Of a DNA stretch of 64,000 bases, positions 1-9,714 are shown in pieces. The position numbers were made by a program, and so were the translations under genes. The notes beneath the pieces were generated by a model, which saw only the letters and a program-made list of their open reading frames with translations, had not been told where the DNA came from and ran no database searches. Source of the DNA: Agrobacterium tumefaciens (GTDB lineage: Bacteria; Pseudomonadota; Alphaproteobacteria; Rhizobiales; Rhizobiaceae). Location: assembly GCF_000834635.1 (NCBI RefSeq), contig NZ_JXQV01000011.1, positions 1 through 64,000 of the forward strand, read 5' to 3'. Position 1 is the first letter of the stretch. Each line of letters opens with the position of its first letter.

Positions 1-105
1 GCGACCACCGATCTCGACCATCGGCTTTGGCTTTGTCGCGGTTTCCTCGGCCAGTCTGGTACCAAGGCCACCGGCAAGAATAACGGCTTTCGGCTTGAAA
101 TGCAT
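1..105 (-). CDS. rfbF: Glucose-1-phosphate cytidylyltransferase, N-terminal part (cut by window edge)
   Basis: Only the first 35 codons are present; the gene continues beyond position 1. The peptide begins [18 protein letters not shown] and continues with a [10 protein letters not shown] stretch, the nucleotide-binding start of sugar-1-phosphate nucleotidyltransferases; the exact form GGLGTRL-(E)[14 protein letters not shown] is that of RfbF, which makes CDP-glucose from CTP and glucose-1-phosphate for deoxysugars of O-antigen. A GGAGT Shine-Dalgarno lies about 10 bases ahead of the ATG at 105. The start is 22 bases after the stop of the DUF707 gene on the same strand, so the two are probably one operon for surface polysaccharide. 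A related nucleotidyltransferase cannot be fully excluded from 35 residues. Confidence 0.85.
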   Translation of the reverse strand, partial: MHFKPKAVILAGGLGTRLAEETATKPKPMVEIGGR

Positions 106-127
106 GTTTGGGTTACTCCGGGTTCCG

Positions 128-1201
128 TTATCCGAGCGTGTAAGGACGCTGTATGCCGCCAAATGTGTCGTAAGACTTTGTCGAGTTATACAGACCCGAA
201 ATGGCATGCTCTTCCAGGATCGCATTGATGACATTGTAGTTTTTGTTGGCGGGCCGGGTGTGGGCCACTGCAACATCATCGATAACCGCGATACTGCCAG
301 CCGCGCGACCTGCCATCATCGACCAGATGTGGTCGAGACCAAAGCCGCTGAAGGACGCCTCGAATGTGGGCAGGCAGAGCTGCAGGAATTCCTGGGTGAA
401 GATCGGGCACATCAATTCCACGAAACTCGTATAGCGCAGGAAATAATCCGCGTTCTGCGCCGTAACGGGGTGCGTGACGTATGACGTCGGCACAAGCGAA
501 GGCTGGGCGAGATCGAGCTTGCTGATGCGGAAAATATTGAAGAGCTTGTTGATGTCGCTCCACGCCATCATCAGGTCGTCATCCGGCAGGTAGACGTTAT
601 CATAGTCGAGAAGCGGGCTGCCGCTGAGAAACAGCTTGTAGATCGCGGAGAATTTCCGGTCATCGGCCTGATGCGTGAAGTATTCGTGGAAGCCGACATC
701 CTCGGGAATCTCACGTCCATACCAGCTGATGCAGAGGTCCCAGTTACGATCATCCGGGTTGATATTCACGGGCCATTGATTGTGCAGGGATTGTTCATTG
801 GCGCGCAACACAACCAGATTGCGGCGGCGCTTGGTTGCCACAGAGTCCGAAATCTTGAAAACGGGTACGTCCGGTGAAGCCGCCTGACCGAAATCCACGG
901 CAGATGGCATTTTTGCCCGCTCCAGAACGTGGACAATGTTGGGGTCGACCCGCGAACGACCTTTCATCATGTGAAGGCCGTCTTCGTTACGAATATAGTC
1001 TTCGAAGACGGTTGTCGTCTGACCATAGATAGTTCGGAAACTCAGCCTGTTTTCTTCAAGGCTCCAGCACCGCTCGAACGTGTGAATATATCCGCCCACC
1101 AATCCGTTCGGCAAAAAGCGCAGGACCGGGGCAACCAAATTGCCGCTCTCTCTCGAGAACCTCCATGTATTTGAAACGAGGTCGCTTTCTTCAATATTCA
1201 T
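128..1201 (-). CDS. DUF707 family protein, probable surface-glycan function
   Basis: About 357 residues from the ATG at 1201 (GAAAG ribosome site upstream); the frame stays open to a TTG at 1246, which I consider less likely. The C-terminal two thirds match the DUF707 pattern: [33 protein letters not shown]-like [18 protein letters not shown], a FVELMCPIF block and a late GFGLDHIW. The acidic DDD resembles the metal/nucleotide-sugar site of glycosyltransferases, but DUF707 has no proven reaction, so that is inference. The first ~110 residues ([20 protein letters not shown] onward) look like a separate beta-rich domain. It precedes rfbF by 22 bases, which supports a role in lipopolysaccharide or capsule sugars. 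Confidence 0.8.
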   Translation of the reverse strand: MNIEESDLVSNTWRFSRESGNLVAPVLRFLPNGLVGGYIHTFERCWSLEENRLSFRTIYGQTTTVFEDYIRNEDGLHMMKGRSRVDPNIVHVLERAKMPSAVDFGQAASPDVPVFKISDSVATKRRRNLVVLRANEQSLHNQWPVNINPDDRNWDLCISWYGREIPEDVGFHEYFTHQADDRKFSAIYKLFLSGSPLLDYDNVYLPDDDLMMAWSDINKLFNIFRISKLDLAQPSLVPTSYVTHPVTAQNADYFLRYTSFVELMCPIFTQEFLQLCLPTFEASFSGFGLDHIWSMMAGRAAGSIAVIDDVAVAHTRPANKNYNVINAILEEHAISGLYNSTKSYDTFGGIQRPYTLG

Positions 1202-1367
1202 CTCGACAGCTTTCTTCGGTGCGGCGACGCAGTAAAGTATTTGCAAAATATATTAGCCGGATGAGAAGAACGCGCGCGACATTACACAACGGCCTCCTCT
1301 CAAGCTCTTTGAGGTTGCGCGTCAAACCCGTTGCACGGTCGTTGTTGATGCCACCGGGTGAGCACCC

Positions 1368-1676
1368 ATGGCCAACACGATACGGTTCATCAAAAGCTTC
1401 AGTACATCGCGCGTAGCTGAAGAGATTTATAACAAACAAAAAGCTTCAGGCCGTCCATCAATCTCGGCTTCAGCGTATGGCATGAATAGCTTGCTCGTGG
1501 CTGACTGCTTGCAGCATGAAGCAATGGCTTGCCTTGAGAATGCAGATGGAGGTGAAGAGGCGAAACGGGATCGAGATGCCGCCGAAGTCGCTCATATTCA
1601 GGCAGCGGGCTCATCGGCCTCAAACCTGAAAAGCCGCAATCTGGAACGTTCCAGCAAAGCCGCAAAAGCAGCGTGA
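1368..1676 (+). CDS. Hypothetical small charged protein (weak call)
   Basis: An open frame of 102 residues in the 500-base gap between the DUF707 gene and tRNA-Arg. The product starts MANTIRFIKSFSTSRVAEEI and ends in an alanine/lysine-rich tail (KSRNLERSSKAAKAA). No ribosome site of note precedes the ATG, and codon third positions are less G+C-rich than in neighbours. I do not recognise the family. It may be a real small rhizobial protein, a decayed gene, or chance; nothing else convincing is seen between 1202 and 1713. Confidence 0.3.
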   Translation: MANTIRFIKSFSTSRVAEEIYNKQKASGRPSISASAYGMNSLLVADCLQHEAMACLENADGGEEAKRDRDAAEVAHIQAAGSSASNLKSRNLERSSKAAKAA

Positions 1677-1713
1677 AAAACGATGTAACTGCTTATGATT
1701 TAAAGAAGAGAAA

Positions 1714-1790
1714 TGGCGCACCCGAAGAGATTCGAACTCCTGACCCCCAGATTCGTAGTCTGGTGCTCTATCCAGCTGAGCTACGGGTGC
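1714..1790 (-). tRNA. tRNA-Arg (anticodon ACG)
   Basis: Read on the minus strand, a 77-base cloverleaf with encoded CCA: acceptor stem GCACCCG pairs with CGGGTGC, the D arm is GCTC...GAGC, the anticodon stem CCAGA/TCTGG encloses the loop CTACGAA (anticodon ACG), and the T arm carries GTTCGAATC. The ACG anticodon is the one modified to ICG in bacteria and reads CGU/CGC/CGA. Confidence 0.97.
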
Positions 1791-1979
1791 GTGCCGCAGA
1801 AACATGTTCCGTTGGCGTGGCGATCCTCTAAAACGTCCTCAGTTTGAATGCAAGCGGTTTTGCTGAGAAATTGTCATTTTTATGTAATGAATTTTCTAAG
1901 TTATTGAAATCATTGCAATTATGATATGCATAAATCGAAGGGCAAAAACAGCCGCAAAAGGTGCTGCGGCATTTCCTGA

Positions 1980-3461
1980 TCAGGCGCCGTTGCTGGCGCG
2001 CAGCTCGGATGCGGCGCGATCGGGGATTTCGATGCGGAATTGGGTGCCGTGGTGCGATTTTTCCACCAGTGCGATGGTTCCCTTGTGGGAGAGCACCAGC
2101 TCACGGGCAATGACGAGGCCAAGGCCGGTGCCGCCGGACCGGGCGGAGCCACGGAAGGCCGAGAACAGGTTCTCCCTGGCCTTCTGGGGCATGCCGGGAC
2201 CATTGTCATCGATGACGATGCTGACGACGTCTCCATTGCGCTGTGCGGCAATCGTCAGGCGTTTGTCGGGGTATTCCTCGCCCCGTGCTTGCTGGAGCGC
2301 CTGCACGGCGTTGCGACAGAGATTGTAGAGAACACGGAACAGCTGTTCACTGTCGGCATCGATGCGCAGACCGGGGGTTACGTTGTCCACCAATTCGATG
2401 CCGCTGGCCGGATCGACCGCCAGAATATCCCTGACGTCCTGCACCAGTTCCGCAAGATCGATCAGGCGCCGCTTTGGTGCGCCTTCGGTGGCCTGCCCAT
2501 AGGCCAGAACCTCGCTGGTATAGCCCACGGCGCGGTCTATGGTGCGCAGAAGCTTTGGCGCGAAGCTGCGCACCATCGGGTCATCGACATCGACAAGCCT
2601 GTCCGACATCAGCTGCGCCGATGACAGGATGTTGCGCATATCATGGTTGATCTTGGAAACCGCAAGGCCGAGATCGGCTAGGTTCTTCTGCTGCTTCAGG
2701 GTTTTTTGCAGCTGCGCCTGCATATCCGCCAGATGCCGCCCCGCTACGGCCAGCTCGTCAGTGCCTTCATCCGGCTTGAACACACGGGAGGGGTCGTCTG
2801 GCTGTTCGGAAAAGCCCTGCATGCCCAGCGTCAGGCGGCGAATGGGCCGGATGAGGATGCGGTTGATGGACACGAAGATCAGGCTTGCGGTAATCAGCGA
2901 AAGCGCCACCGACAGCATCAGCACGTTGCCGGCATAGGCAATCATCGCAGCGCGGAGCTTATGCTCGCCAATCACGATCTCGATGATCATGTTGCTATCG
3001 CCAATCACGTCGAACACCCGGATGACGCGGTTGCCGCTGGACAGCAGCACCGAAAAGGCATCCCGCACCGCCGTCAGCTGCGACACATCAGAAAGGTCAT
3101 ACTGGTCATCGACGCTTGGCGGCACCTCGGTCGCGGCCAGCAGCGTGTTGGTGCCATCCTTGCGCAGAGCGATCAGCTTGGCGCCTGTGGCCAGCAGTGT
3201 GTCGTTCTGGACGCTTCTGGGCAGCTCGGTCTGCAAGCCATCGATCACCACACCAGCAGCGGCAGCGGTGTTCAGGCGGTCGCGCAGCCAGGAAAGGCGC
3301 ATATTGGCAACGGAGGGAACGAAGATCAGAACTTCGGCAATCATCACGAAGATGACGGTCAGCAACAGCAGGCGACCGGACAAGCCTTGCGTCAAGGCAG
3401 GCACTTCGCTTTGCGCCTGCGCGTCCAGATGGTCGGTCCTGTTTATGAGGTTCGAAAACAC
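1980..3461 (-). CDS. HAMP-containing sensor histidine kinase (orphan)
   Basis: 493 residues from a GTG at 3461, with AGGA nine bases upstream. Two membrane segments (about residues 30-50 and 175-198) bracket a periplasmic sensor region of about 120 residues, followed by HAMP (200-250), a short coiled linker (LADMQAQLQKTLKQQKNL), the H-box KINHDMRN with phospho-accepting His273, then the ATPase domain with N-box NLCRNAVQAL, G1 DDNGPGMP and G2 GGTGLGL. The kinase is therefore complete. No response regulator lies beside it, so its partner and signal are unknown. The H-box has HDMRN rather than HELRTP, a variant seen in HisKA-like kinases of alphaproteobacteria. Confidence 0.93.
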   Translation of the reverse strand: MFSNLINRTDHLDAQAQSEVPALTQGLSGRLLLLTVIFVMIAEVLIFVPSVANMRLSWLRDRLNTAAAAGVVIDGLQTELPRSVQNDTLLATGAKLIALRKDGTNTLLAATEVPPSVDDQYDLSDVSQLTAVRDAFSVLLSSGNRVIRVFDVIGDSNMIIEIVIGEHKLRAAMIAYAGNVLMLSVALSLITASLIFVSINRILIRPIRRLTLGMQGFSEQPDDPSRVFKPDEGTDELAVAGRHLADMQAQLQKTLKQQKNLADLGLAVSKINHDMRNILSSAQLMSDRLVDVDDPMVRSFAPKLLRTIDRAVGYTSEVLAYGQATEGAPKRRLIDLAELVQDVRDILAVDPASGIELVDNVTPGLRIDADSEQLFRVLYNLCRNAVQALQQARGEEYPDKRLTIAAQRNGDVVSIVIDDNGPGMPQKARENLFSAFRGSARSGGTGLGLVIARELVLSHKGTIALVEKSHHGTQFRIEIPDRAASELRASNGA

Positions 3462-3623
3462 CAGGCCTGTTCCTGTTGTTGTATGGGCCTATGGTTACTT
3501 ATCGGCGCACGGCCGCAATTCCAAGCGATATTAGGGTTTTCCGCACGATTTACAAACAGATGGCACGTTTGGAAGGCAGCTAAGAGGAGTGGGTGTTGCA
3601 ATGATGCTAAAACAGCCCTTCTG

Positions 3624-3659
3624 GAAAAACAGCCCGCCGATCATCTCGGCAGGCTGTTT
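3624..3659 (-). terminator. Intrinsic terminator of pgi
   Basis: On the minus strand AAACAGCCTGCCGA pairs with TCGGCGGGCTGTTT around a short loop and runs into a T-rich tail. It lies about 50 bases after the pgi stop, before the sensor-kinase gene, so the two are probably separate units. Confidence 0.8.
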
Positions 3660-3710
3660 CAAGTGTCAACCACGCCCGGCACGGGCGCGGCGCATCTCGC
3701 AAGTGGAAAC

Positions 3711-5342
3711 TCAGGCGGTTTTTGCCAGACCCGACAGGGCCTTCACCAGTCCCTGTGTCGAGCTGTCATGATCGGCAGCGCTTTCCTTGCCTTCGACCAC
3801 GGGCAGGAGGCCGGTTGCCAGTTCCTTGCCAAGCTCCACGCCCCACTGGTCAAACGAGTTGATGCGGAACAGCACGCCTTCCACGAAGACGCGGTGCTCA
3901 TAAAGCGCGATGAGGCGGCCCAGCGCAAACGGCGTTAGCGTGTCGTAGACGAAGGTGATGGATGGGCGGTTGCCGGTGAAGACGCGGTGAGGTGCGATGA
4001 AATCGGCGTGGCTGTCATCCATGCCCTTCGATGTCAGCTGCTCCTTTGCTTCCGCCAGCGTACGACCCTTCATCAGGGCTTCCGACTGGGCAAGGCAATT
4101 GGCGATGAGCAACTGGTGCTGATGGCGCAGCTTCGGTTCGAAGCCATTGGCAGCAATCATGAATTCCGCCGGAATGACGCTCGTTCCCTGGTGGATGAGC
4201 TGGTAGAACGCATGCTGGCCGTTGGTGCCGGGTTCGCCCCAAACAACCGGGCCGGACTGACCTTCCACCGGCGTTCCATCAATGGTGACGCCCTTGCCGT
4301 TCGATTCCATGTCCAGCTGCTGCAGATAGGCCGGGAAGCGCGACAGGCGCTGGTCGTAAGGCAGAATGGCGCGGGTGGAATAATCCAGCACGTTGCGATG
4401 GTAAAAGCCGATGAGGCCGAGCAGCATAGGCAGGTTCTGCCGCACGGGGGCTGTGCGGAAATGGGTGTCCATGGCATGTGCGCCATCCAGGAACTTGCCG
4501 AAATTCTCCGGTCCTATGGCGATCATCAGCGGCAGGCCAATGGCAGACCAGATGGAGTAACGTCCACCGACCCAATCCCAGAAGCCGAAGACGCGTTCGC
4601 TGTCGATGCCGAACTTTGCCACCTTGTCGAGCGCTGTGGAAACGGCGCAGAAATGGAATGCGACGGCATCTTCACCCAGCTTGTCGGCAATGAAGGCGCG
4701 GGCGGTTGCCGCATTCGTCATGGTTTCGATGGTGGTGAAGGTCTTGGAGGCGATGATGAACAGCGTTGTCTCAGGGTCAACAAGCTTCAGCGTATCGGCA
4801 ATATGGGCGCCATCGATGTTGGACACGAAATGCGCGCGCGGGCCATCATGGAAGGGCGCCAGTGCCAGCGTCGCCATGACCGGGCCGAGATCGGAACCGC
4901 CAATGCCGATATTGACGATATCGTTGATTTTCTTGCCGGTTGCACCCTTAAGCACACCGGTGCGGATGGAATGGGCGAACTTGCCCATGGCGGCCAGAAC
5001 GCCGTTCACATCAGGCATCACATCCTTGCCATCAACGAGAACAGGCGTGTTGGAACGGTTGCGCAGCGCGGTGTGCAGCACGGCACGGCCTTCGGTGAAG
5101 TTGATCTCCTTGCCGGAGAACATCTCGTCGCGCTTTGTCTCGACGCCGCCTTCAATGGCCAGCTTTTCAAGAAGGGCGACGACCTCGTCGTTCACGGCGC
5201 ATTTGGAATAGTCCATCAACAGGTCGTCGAAACGCACGCTGAACCGCTCGAAGCGTTGTGCATCTGCGGCGAAGGCGGCGCGAAGATCGGTCGCGCCGGT
5301 CTTTTCGACTGTGGATTTCAGGCTTTTGACGATGTCCTGCAT
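3711..5342 (-). CDS. pgi: Glucose-6-phosphate isomerase
   Basis: 543 residues, the normal length of the long bacterial PGI form. It interconverts glucose-6-phosphate and fructose-6-phosphate in the cytoplasm; in rhizobia, which use mostly the Entner-Doudoroff route, it feeds hexose recycling. Seen in the sequence: [15 protein letters not shown] (phosphate loop), [17 protein letters not shown] (PGI signature 1 region), [12 protein letters not shown] (signature), the catalytic-base stretch [20 protein letters not shown] with [12 protein letters not shown], and the C-terminal [13 protein letters not shown] helix. AGGAG lies before the ATG at 5342. It has its own terminator downstream. Confidence 0.98.
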   Translation of the reverse strand: MQDIVKSLKSTVEKTGATDLRAAFAADAQRFERFSVRFDDLLMDYSKCAVNDEVVALLEKLAIEGGVETKRDEMFSGKEINFTEGRAVLHTALRNRSNTPVLVDGKDVMPDVNGVLAAMGKFAHSIRTGVLKGATGKKINDIVNIGIGGSDLGPVMATLALAPFHDGPRAHFVSNIDGAHIADTLKLVDPETTLFIIASKTFTTIETMTNAATARAFIADKLGEDAVAFHFCAVSTALDKVAKFGIDSERVFGFWDWVGGRYSIWSAIGLPLMIAIGPENFGKFLDGAHAMDTHFRTAPVRQNLPMLLGLIGFYHRNVLDYSTRAILPYDQRLSRFPAYLQQLDMESNGKGVTIDGTPVEGQSGPVVWGEPGTNGQHAFYQLIHQGTSVIPAEFMIAANGFEPKLRHQHQLLIANCLAQSEALMKGRTLAEAKEQLTSKGMDDSHADFIAPHRVFTGNRPSITFVYDTLTPFALGRLIALYEHRVFVEGVLFRINSFDQWGVELGKELATGLLPVVEGKESAADHDSSTQGLVKALSGLAKTA

Positions 5343-5449
5343 GGAATGCTCCTCATGCTCCGGGGAAGGATAAGGAAACTATTCTTTTTCACGAGGCTAA
5401 ATCAAGGCGCGTTCGACTAAATCGATTGAAATATTATGAAGCGCGCCAA

Positions 5450-7162
5450 TCAGTTAGCCAGCTTTCGAAGTTCACGGCGCAGGATCTTGCCCACATTGGT
5501 CTTTGGCAGCTCTGCGATGAACTCGATATGCTTGGGCCGTTTGTAGTTGGTGAGGCTGATGGCGCAAAATGCCTTCAGCTCTTCCACGGTCAGCGCAGGG
5601 TCTTTCTTGACCACGTAAAGCTTCACCGCCTCGCCGGAATGTTCATCCGTCACGCCAACGGCGGCGCATTCCTGCACGCCGGGGTGGGCTGCTGCAACCT
5701 CTTCGATCTCGTTGGGATAGACGTTGAAGCCGGAGACGAGGATCATGTCCTTCTTGCGGTCCACGATCTTGGTGTAGCCACGGTTATCGAGAAAGCCCAT
5801 ATCGCCGGACCGGAAGAAACCGTCAGCAGTCATCACCTTGGCGGTCTCATCCGCACGCTGCCAGTAACCGGCCATGACCTGTGGGCCACGAATGCAGATT
5901 TCGCCCACTTCGCCGAGCGGCAGGCTCTTGCCGTCATCATCGCGAATATCGATATCGGTGGAGGGCATGGGAAGGCCGATTGTGCCGCTGAAATCCGATG
6001 TGCCGAGCGGGTTGACCGTGGCAACGGGCGAGGTTTCCGACAGGCCGTAGCCCTCGCAAATGTGCGTGCCGGTGACGGATGCCCAGCGTTCGGCAACCGG
6101 GCGCTGCACGGCCATGCCGCCGCCCATCACCAGAACAAGCGATGACAGGTCGAGCTTGCGGAAATCCTCATTGTTCAAAAGCGCGTTGAACAGCGTGTTG
6201 ATGCCGGGGAAGACATGCGGCGTGTAGCCGGAAAGCTCCTTGACGAAGCCTGGAATATCACGCGGATTGGCTATCAGAAGATTGTGGCCGCCCAGCGCAA
6301 TGCCCATCAGGGAATTCACGGTCAGGGCAAAAATATGATAGAGCGGCAGGGCGCAGACGAAGTTCAGCACCTCAGGCCGGGCCCGGTTGACGAAGGCTGG
6401 CTCCATCCACAGTGCAATCTGGCTCTTATTGGCCAAGAGATTGCGATTGGTCAGGACAGCGCCCTTGGATACGCCTGTCGTGCCGCCGGTATATTGCAGA
6501 AAGGCGATGTCATCGAGGCCGAGATTGACGGGCTTCAAGTCCATCTGTCGCGATTCGCCAAGAACCTGCTTGTAACTGACAGCTTGTGGCAGCGCGTAGG
6601 CCGGGACCATTTTCTTGACCTTGCGCACCACCAGATTGACGATGTGGCCTTTCAGGCCGAGCAGATCACCCATCGTCGCGACGATGACGTGCTTCACATC
6701 GGTCTTGGGCAGTGCCTGCTGCACCACATGGGCGAAGTTTTCCAGCACGAAAAGTGCCTTGGCGCCCGAATCCTTCAACTGGTGTTCAAGCTCACGCGGC
6801 GTGTAGAGAGGATTGACATTGACGACGATCAGACCGGCGCGAAGAATGGCGTAGGTCGCAACCGGGTTCTGGAGAATATTCGGCATCATTACCGCAACGC
6901 GGTCGCCCTTTTGCAGGCCCAGTTGCTGAAGCCACGCGCCGATGCGGCGGGTCTGATCCTCAAGCTGACGATAAGTGAGCGATTTGCCCATGCTGGAAAA
7001 CGCCTTGCGATCGGCGAAGCGTTCGCAGCTTTTGACAAGGAGTTCCGCAAGCGACGTGTAATCGGGCGCTGGAAGCTCGGCAGGCACACCCTGCGGGTAG
7101 GATGCAAGCCAGGGTCGCGGCAAATTGCCCGTTTCCAGGCGGCTCAAATTCATGTCGCTCAT
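5450..7162 (-). CDS. fadD: Long-chain fatty-acid-CoA ligase
   Basis: 570 residues starting MSDMNLSRLETGNLPRPW at the ATG at 7162, chosen because GGAGGACGG precedes it; an in-frame start at 7282 would add an unrelated leader. ANL-superfamily adenylating enzyme that turns fatty acids into acyl-CoA at the inner membrane. Motifs: P-loop YTGGTTGVSKGA near residue 215, EGYGLSETSPV, GEICIRGPQVMAGYW, the hinge GFFRSGDMGFLDNRGYTKIVDRKKDMI, and the C-terminal lysine in PKTNVGKILRRELR. It stands alone between pgi and the divergent iron-uptake genes. A TGACGTTTACG box lies about 140 bases upstream (see that entry). Confidence 0.95.
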   Translation of the reverse strand: MSDMNLSRLETGNLPRPWLASYPQGVPAELPAPDYTSLAELLVKSCERFADRKAFSSMGKSLTYRQLEDQTRRIGAWLQQLGLQKGDRVAVMMPNILQNPVATYAILRAGLIVVNVNPLYTPRELEHQLKDSGAKALFVLENFAHVVQQALPKTDVKHVIVATMGDLLGLKGHIVNLVVRKVKKMVPAYALPQAVSYKQVLGESRQMDLKPVNLGLDDIAFLQYTGGTTGVSKGAVLTNRNLLANKSQIALWMEPAFVNRARPEVLNFVCALPLYHIFALTVNSLMGIALGGHNLLIANPRDIPGFVKELSGYTPHVFPGINTLFNALLNNEDFRKLDLSSLVLVMGGGMAVQRPVAERWASVTGTHICEGYGLSETSPVATVNPLGTSDFSGTIGLPMPSTDIDIRDDDGKSLPLGEVGEICIRGPQVMAGYWQRADETAKVMTADGFFRSGDMGFLDNRGYTKIVDRKKDMILVSGFNVYPNEIEEVAAAHPGVQECAAVGVTDEHSGEAVKLYVVKKDPALTVEELKAFCAISLTNYKRPKHIEFIAELPKTNVGKILRRELRKLAN

Positions 7163-7300
7163 ATATCCGTCCTCCCCATGCTGGCACTTGCAACCTATAC
7201 GAAGCGGTCTCTCCTGTCTGCTCCTCAGCCTGACCGGGTACCAGCGATTGCAATCGTAGATGAAGCCTCCAAAACCATCCACTCACATCAGCGTAATTAA

Positions 7301-7318
7301 CTCTAACGTAAACGTCAA
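7301..7318 (-). promoter_or_regulatory. Candidate LiuR-like operator upstream of fadD
   Basis: On the minus strand the site reads TTGACGTTTACGTTAGAG. The core TGACGTTTACG recurs exactly upstream of the nitronate monooxygenase gene near 30624. The pattern resembles the motif reported for LiuR, a MerR-family regulator of branched-chain amino-acid and fatty-acid degradation in proteobacteria. Assignment rests on motif memory only; no liuR gene is in the window. Confidence 0.45.
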
Positions 7319-7378
7319 CTATCGGCGCTTGCGATCTCCACCGCCCCGCGCTTTGTGATTGGCTTTTGACTTTAATGC

Positions 7379-7393
7379 TGATTTGCGCAATCA
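7379..7393. promoter_or_regulatory. IRO box (RirA-type iron operator) upstream of fbpC
   Basis: TGATTTGCGCAATCA is a perfect TGA-N9-TCA palindrome, the IRO-box form bound by RirA, the rhizobial Fe-S iron regulator. It lies 33 bases ahead of the fbpC start. A second IRO box precedes fbpA. Confidence 0.75.
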
Positions 7394-7425
7394 ACAAAAC
7401 CCAATAAAGACCTGTGTAACCGGAC

Positions 7426-8484
7426 ATGCGAGATGACATGCCAGAGATTGCCGCGCTCCAACTGAGCACCATCGGAAAGCGTTTCAGTGATGTGGACGTG
7501 CTCGATGATATCAGCCTGACTGTGACGCGGGGCGAGATCATCTGTCTGGTCGGCCGCTCCGGCTGCGGCAAGTCCACGCTGCTGCGCATCATCGCTGGCG
7601 TAGAAACTCCTGATAGCGGTTCGATTGTGATGAACGGCAAGGAGATTGCCGGGCAAGCCACCTTCATGGAGCCGGAAAAGCGGCGCATCGGTTTCGTCTT
7701 TCAGGATTATGCGCTGTTTCCGCATCTGACCGTCGAGCAGAACGTGCTGTTTGGTCTGAAAGGCCAGCCGAAGGCGCAAGCCCGGGCGCGGGCTGCGGAT
7801 ATGATCGAGCATGTGCGCCTTACCGATCTTGCCAAACGCTATCCGCACACGCTTTCCGGCGGAGAGCAGCAGCGCGTGGCGCTGGCGCGTGCGCTGGCAC
7901 CCCAGCCGGAAATTCTGTTGATGGACGAGCCCTTTTCCAATCTGGACCGCGGCCTTCGCGACAGCGTGCGCGACGAAACGCTCAGCCTGCTGAAAGAGCT
8001 GAAGACCACGGCCATTCTGGTGACTCACGATCCGGAAGAGGCGCTTTCGGCCGGTGATCGCGTGGTGTTGATGCAGAAAGGCCGGATCGTGCAGGTCGGC
8101 ACGGGCTATGCGATGCATGACAATCCCGTCAGCCGTTACGCGGCAGATTTCTTCTGCGCCTTCAACAAGGTCGAAGGCATGGTGAGGAACGGACATGTCG
8201 AGACGCCGGTCGGGAATTTTGCCCATAAGGGAGACCTCGGTGAGGGTGGCAAGGCTTTCGCCTATATCCGCCCCAGCGCCATTACGCTGTCCCCGGCGGT
8301 TTCCGAGGCTGATATTACAGGGCGCATCACATCCCGTGTTTTCCTCGGCGAAATCGAGCAGGTGTCGGTGAGCGTGGAGGGACTTGGTCATGAGTTGCGC
8401 GTTCGCAGCATGCAAAGAACACCTCTCGATGTTGAGACGGTCAAACTCTCCGTTGCTGACGAGACTGTGCTGACATTTACCTGA
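7426..8484 (+). CDS. fbpC: Iron(III) ABC transporter, ATP-binding subunit
   Basis: 352 residues, the usual length of FbpC/PotA-type ATPases. It drives import of ferric iron delivered by FbpA through FbpB. Walker A GRSGCGKST (about 44-52), Q-loop FVFQDYALFPHLTV, signature LSGGEQQRVALARAL, Walker B ILLMDEPFSNLD and the switch histidine in LVTHDPEEAL are all present; the last 100 residues form a TOBE-like domain (FAYIRPSAITLSP). ATG at 7426 is used; 7438 is possible. Gene order is C-A-B, with its own IRO box upstream, so iron should repress it. Confidence 0.92.
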   Translation: MRDDMPEIAALQLSTIGKRFSDVDVLDDISLTVTRGEIICLVGRSGCGKSTLLRIIAGVETPDSGSIVMNGKEIAGQATFMEPEKRRIGFVFQDYALFPHLTVEQNVLFGLKGQPKAQARARAADMIEHVRLTDLAKRYPHTLSGGEQQRVALARALAPQPEILLMDEPFSNLDRGLRDSVRDETLSLLKELKTTAILVTHDPEEALSAGDRVVLMQKGRIVQVGTGYAMHDNPVSRYAADFFCAFNKVEGMVRNGHVETPVGNFAHKGDLGEGGKAFAYIRPSAITLSPAVSEADITGRITSRVFLGEIEQVSVSVEGLGHELRVRSMQRTPLDVETVKLSVADETVLTFT

Positions 8485-8573
8485 AGTTGAAGATGGCAGG
8501 GATTGTCACCAGAATCTGGTCCCGCTTCAACTCAAAGTGAGCAAATCACCGAAAAAATGCGGCTGAGATAACT

Positions 8574-8588
8574 TGATTTATAATATCA
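8574..8588. promoter_or_regulatory. IRO box (RirA-type iron operator) upstream of fbpA
   Basis: TGATTTATAATATCA fits TGA-N9-TCA and sits 57 bases ahead of the fbpA ATG. Its centre TATAAT could itself be a -10 element, so RirA binding would directly cover the promoter. Confidence 0.75.
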
Positions 8589-8644
8589 GGTATGGTGCAT
8601 GCACTCCCGATACTATTCGAATATGATAAAGGGGAGGACAGACG

Positions 8645-9667
8645 ATGACATCGTTCAACGTTACCAAGATCGCGCTTTTGGCAAGCACCATGGCATTTGG
8701 CACTGCCGCCGCACAGGCTGCAGAACTCAACATCTATACCACACGTGAACCGGCGCTGATCCAGCCCCTTCTGGACGCCTTCACCAAGGAAAGCGGCATA
8801 GCCGTCAACACGGTCTTTCTGAAAGACGGTCTGGCTGAACGGGTCTTGAGCGAAGGCGCAAGTTCTCCTGCGGACGTGCTGATGACGGTTGATGCGGGCA
8901 ATCTGGTCGATCTGGCTGAAAAGGGTGTGACGCAGCCGGTGCAATCCGACGTGCTGACCAAGGCCATTCCAGCCGAGCTACGCGATGCCAAGGGCAACTG
9001 GTTTGCGCTGTCCATGCGCGCCCGCGTTCTCTATGCCGCCAAGGATGTGGACCTGGCGTCCTTCAACTATGAAGATCTTGCCGACGCCAAGTGGAAGGGC
9101 AAGGTTTGCATTCGCGCTGGCCAGCACCCTTACAACACGGCTCTGTTTGCAGATTATATCGCGCACTACGGCGCTGATGCCACCGAAAAGTGGCTTGCCG
9201 GTGTGAAGGACAATCTGGCCCGCAAGGCTGGCGGCGGCGACCGCGATGTTGCCAAGGATATTCTCGGCGGCATTTGCGATATCGGTATCGCCAACTCCTA
9301 TTATGTCGGGCTGATGCGCTCGGGCAAGGGCGGCGAAGAGCAGGTCAAGTGGGGCGAGGCCATCAAGGTCGTTCTGCCGACCTTCAAGAATGGCGGCACG
9401 CAGGTCAACGTCTCAGGCGCAGCCATTGCCAAGAACGCGCCGAACAAGGCCGAAGCCGTGAAGCTTCTCGAATATCTGGTTTCCGATGAAGCCCAGAAGA
9501 TCTATGCCGAAGCCAACTACGAATACCCAGTCAAGCAAGGCGCTGCCCTCGACAAGATCGTTGCATCCTTCGGTGATCTAAAAATCGACAACAAGCCGCT
9601 GACCGAAATCGTTTCCCACCGCAAGGAAGCAAGCCAGCTGGTGGACAAGGTCGGCTTCGACAATTAA
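8645..9667 (+). CDS. fbpA: Iron(III) ABC transporter, periplasmic substrate-binding protein
   Basis: 340 residues with a clear signal peptide (MTSFNVTKIALLASTMAFGT followed by AAAQAAE, cleavage after AQA). The mature protein begins ELNIYTTREPALIQPLLDAF, the typical start of ferric-binding proteins, and has the paired ligand region IANSYYVGLM with adjacent tyrosines, as expected for the iron-binding Tyr-Tyr site. A strong GGGGAGGA ribosome site lies ahead of the ATG. It binds Fe3+ in the periplasm and hands it to FbpB. A G+C-rich hairpin after the gene separates it from fbpB. Confidence 0.94.
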   Translation: MTSFNVTKIALLASTMAFGTAAAQAAELNIYTTREPALIQPLLDAFTKESGIAVNTVFLKDGLAERVLSEGASSPADVLMTVDAGNLVDLAEKGVTQPVQSDVLTKAIPAELRDAKGNWFALSMRARVLYAAKDVDLASFNYEDLADAKWKGKVCIRAGQHPYNTALFADYIAHYGADATEKWLAGVKDNLARKAGGGDRDVAKDILGGICDIGIANSYYVGLMRSGKGGEEQVKWGEAIKVVLPTFKNGGTQVNVSGAAIAKNAPNKAEAVKLLEYLVSDEAQKIYAEANYEYPVKQGAALDKIVASFGDLKIDNKPLTEIVSHRKEASQLVDKVGFDN

Positions 9668-9714
9668 AGGCCGAGACTATGGTGAATAGCAGGGGCTTTG
9701 GCTTCTGCGATTTG

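Noticed and set aside
2706..3938. Rightward open frame of 410 codons across the sensor kinase and pgi end
   Set aside because: Crosses the pgi terminator and is antisense to two real genes.
3987..5420. Rightward open frame of 477 codons opposite pgi
   Set aside because: Product is low-complexity and His/Gly-rich; it mirrors the codon pattern of pgi, which is certain on the other strand.
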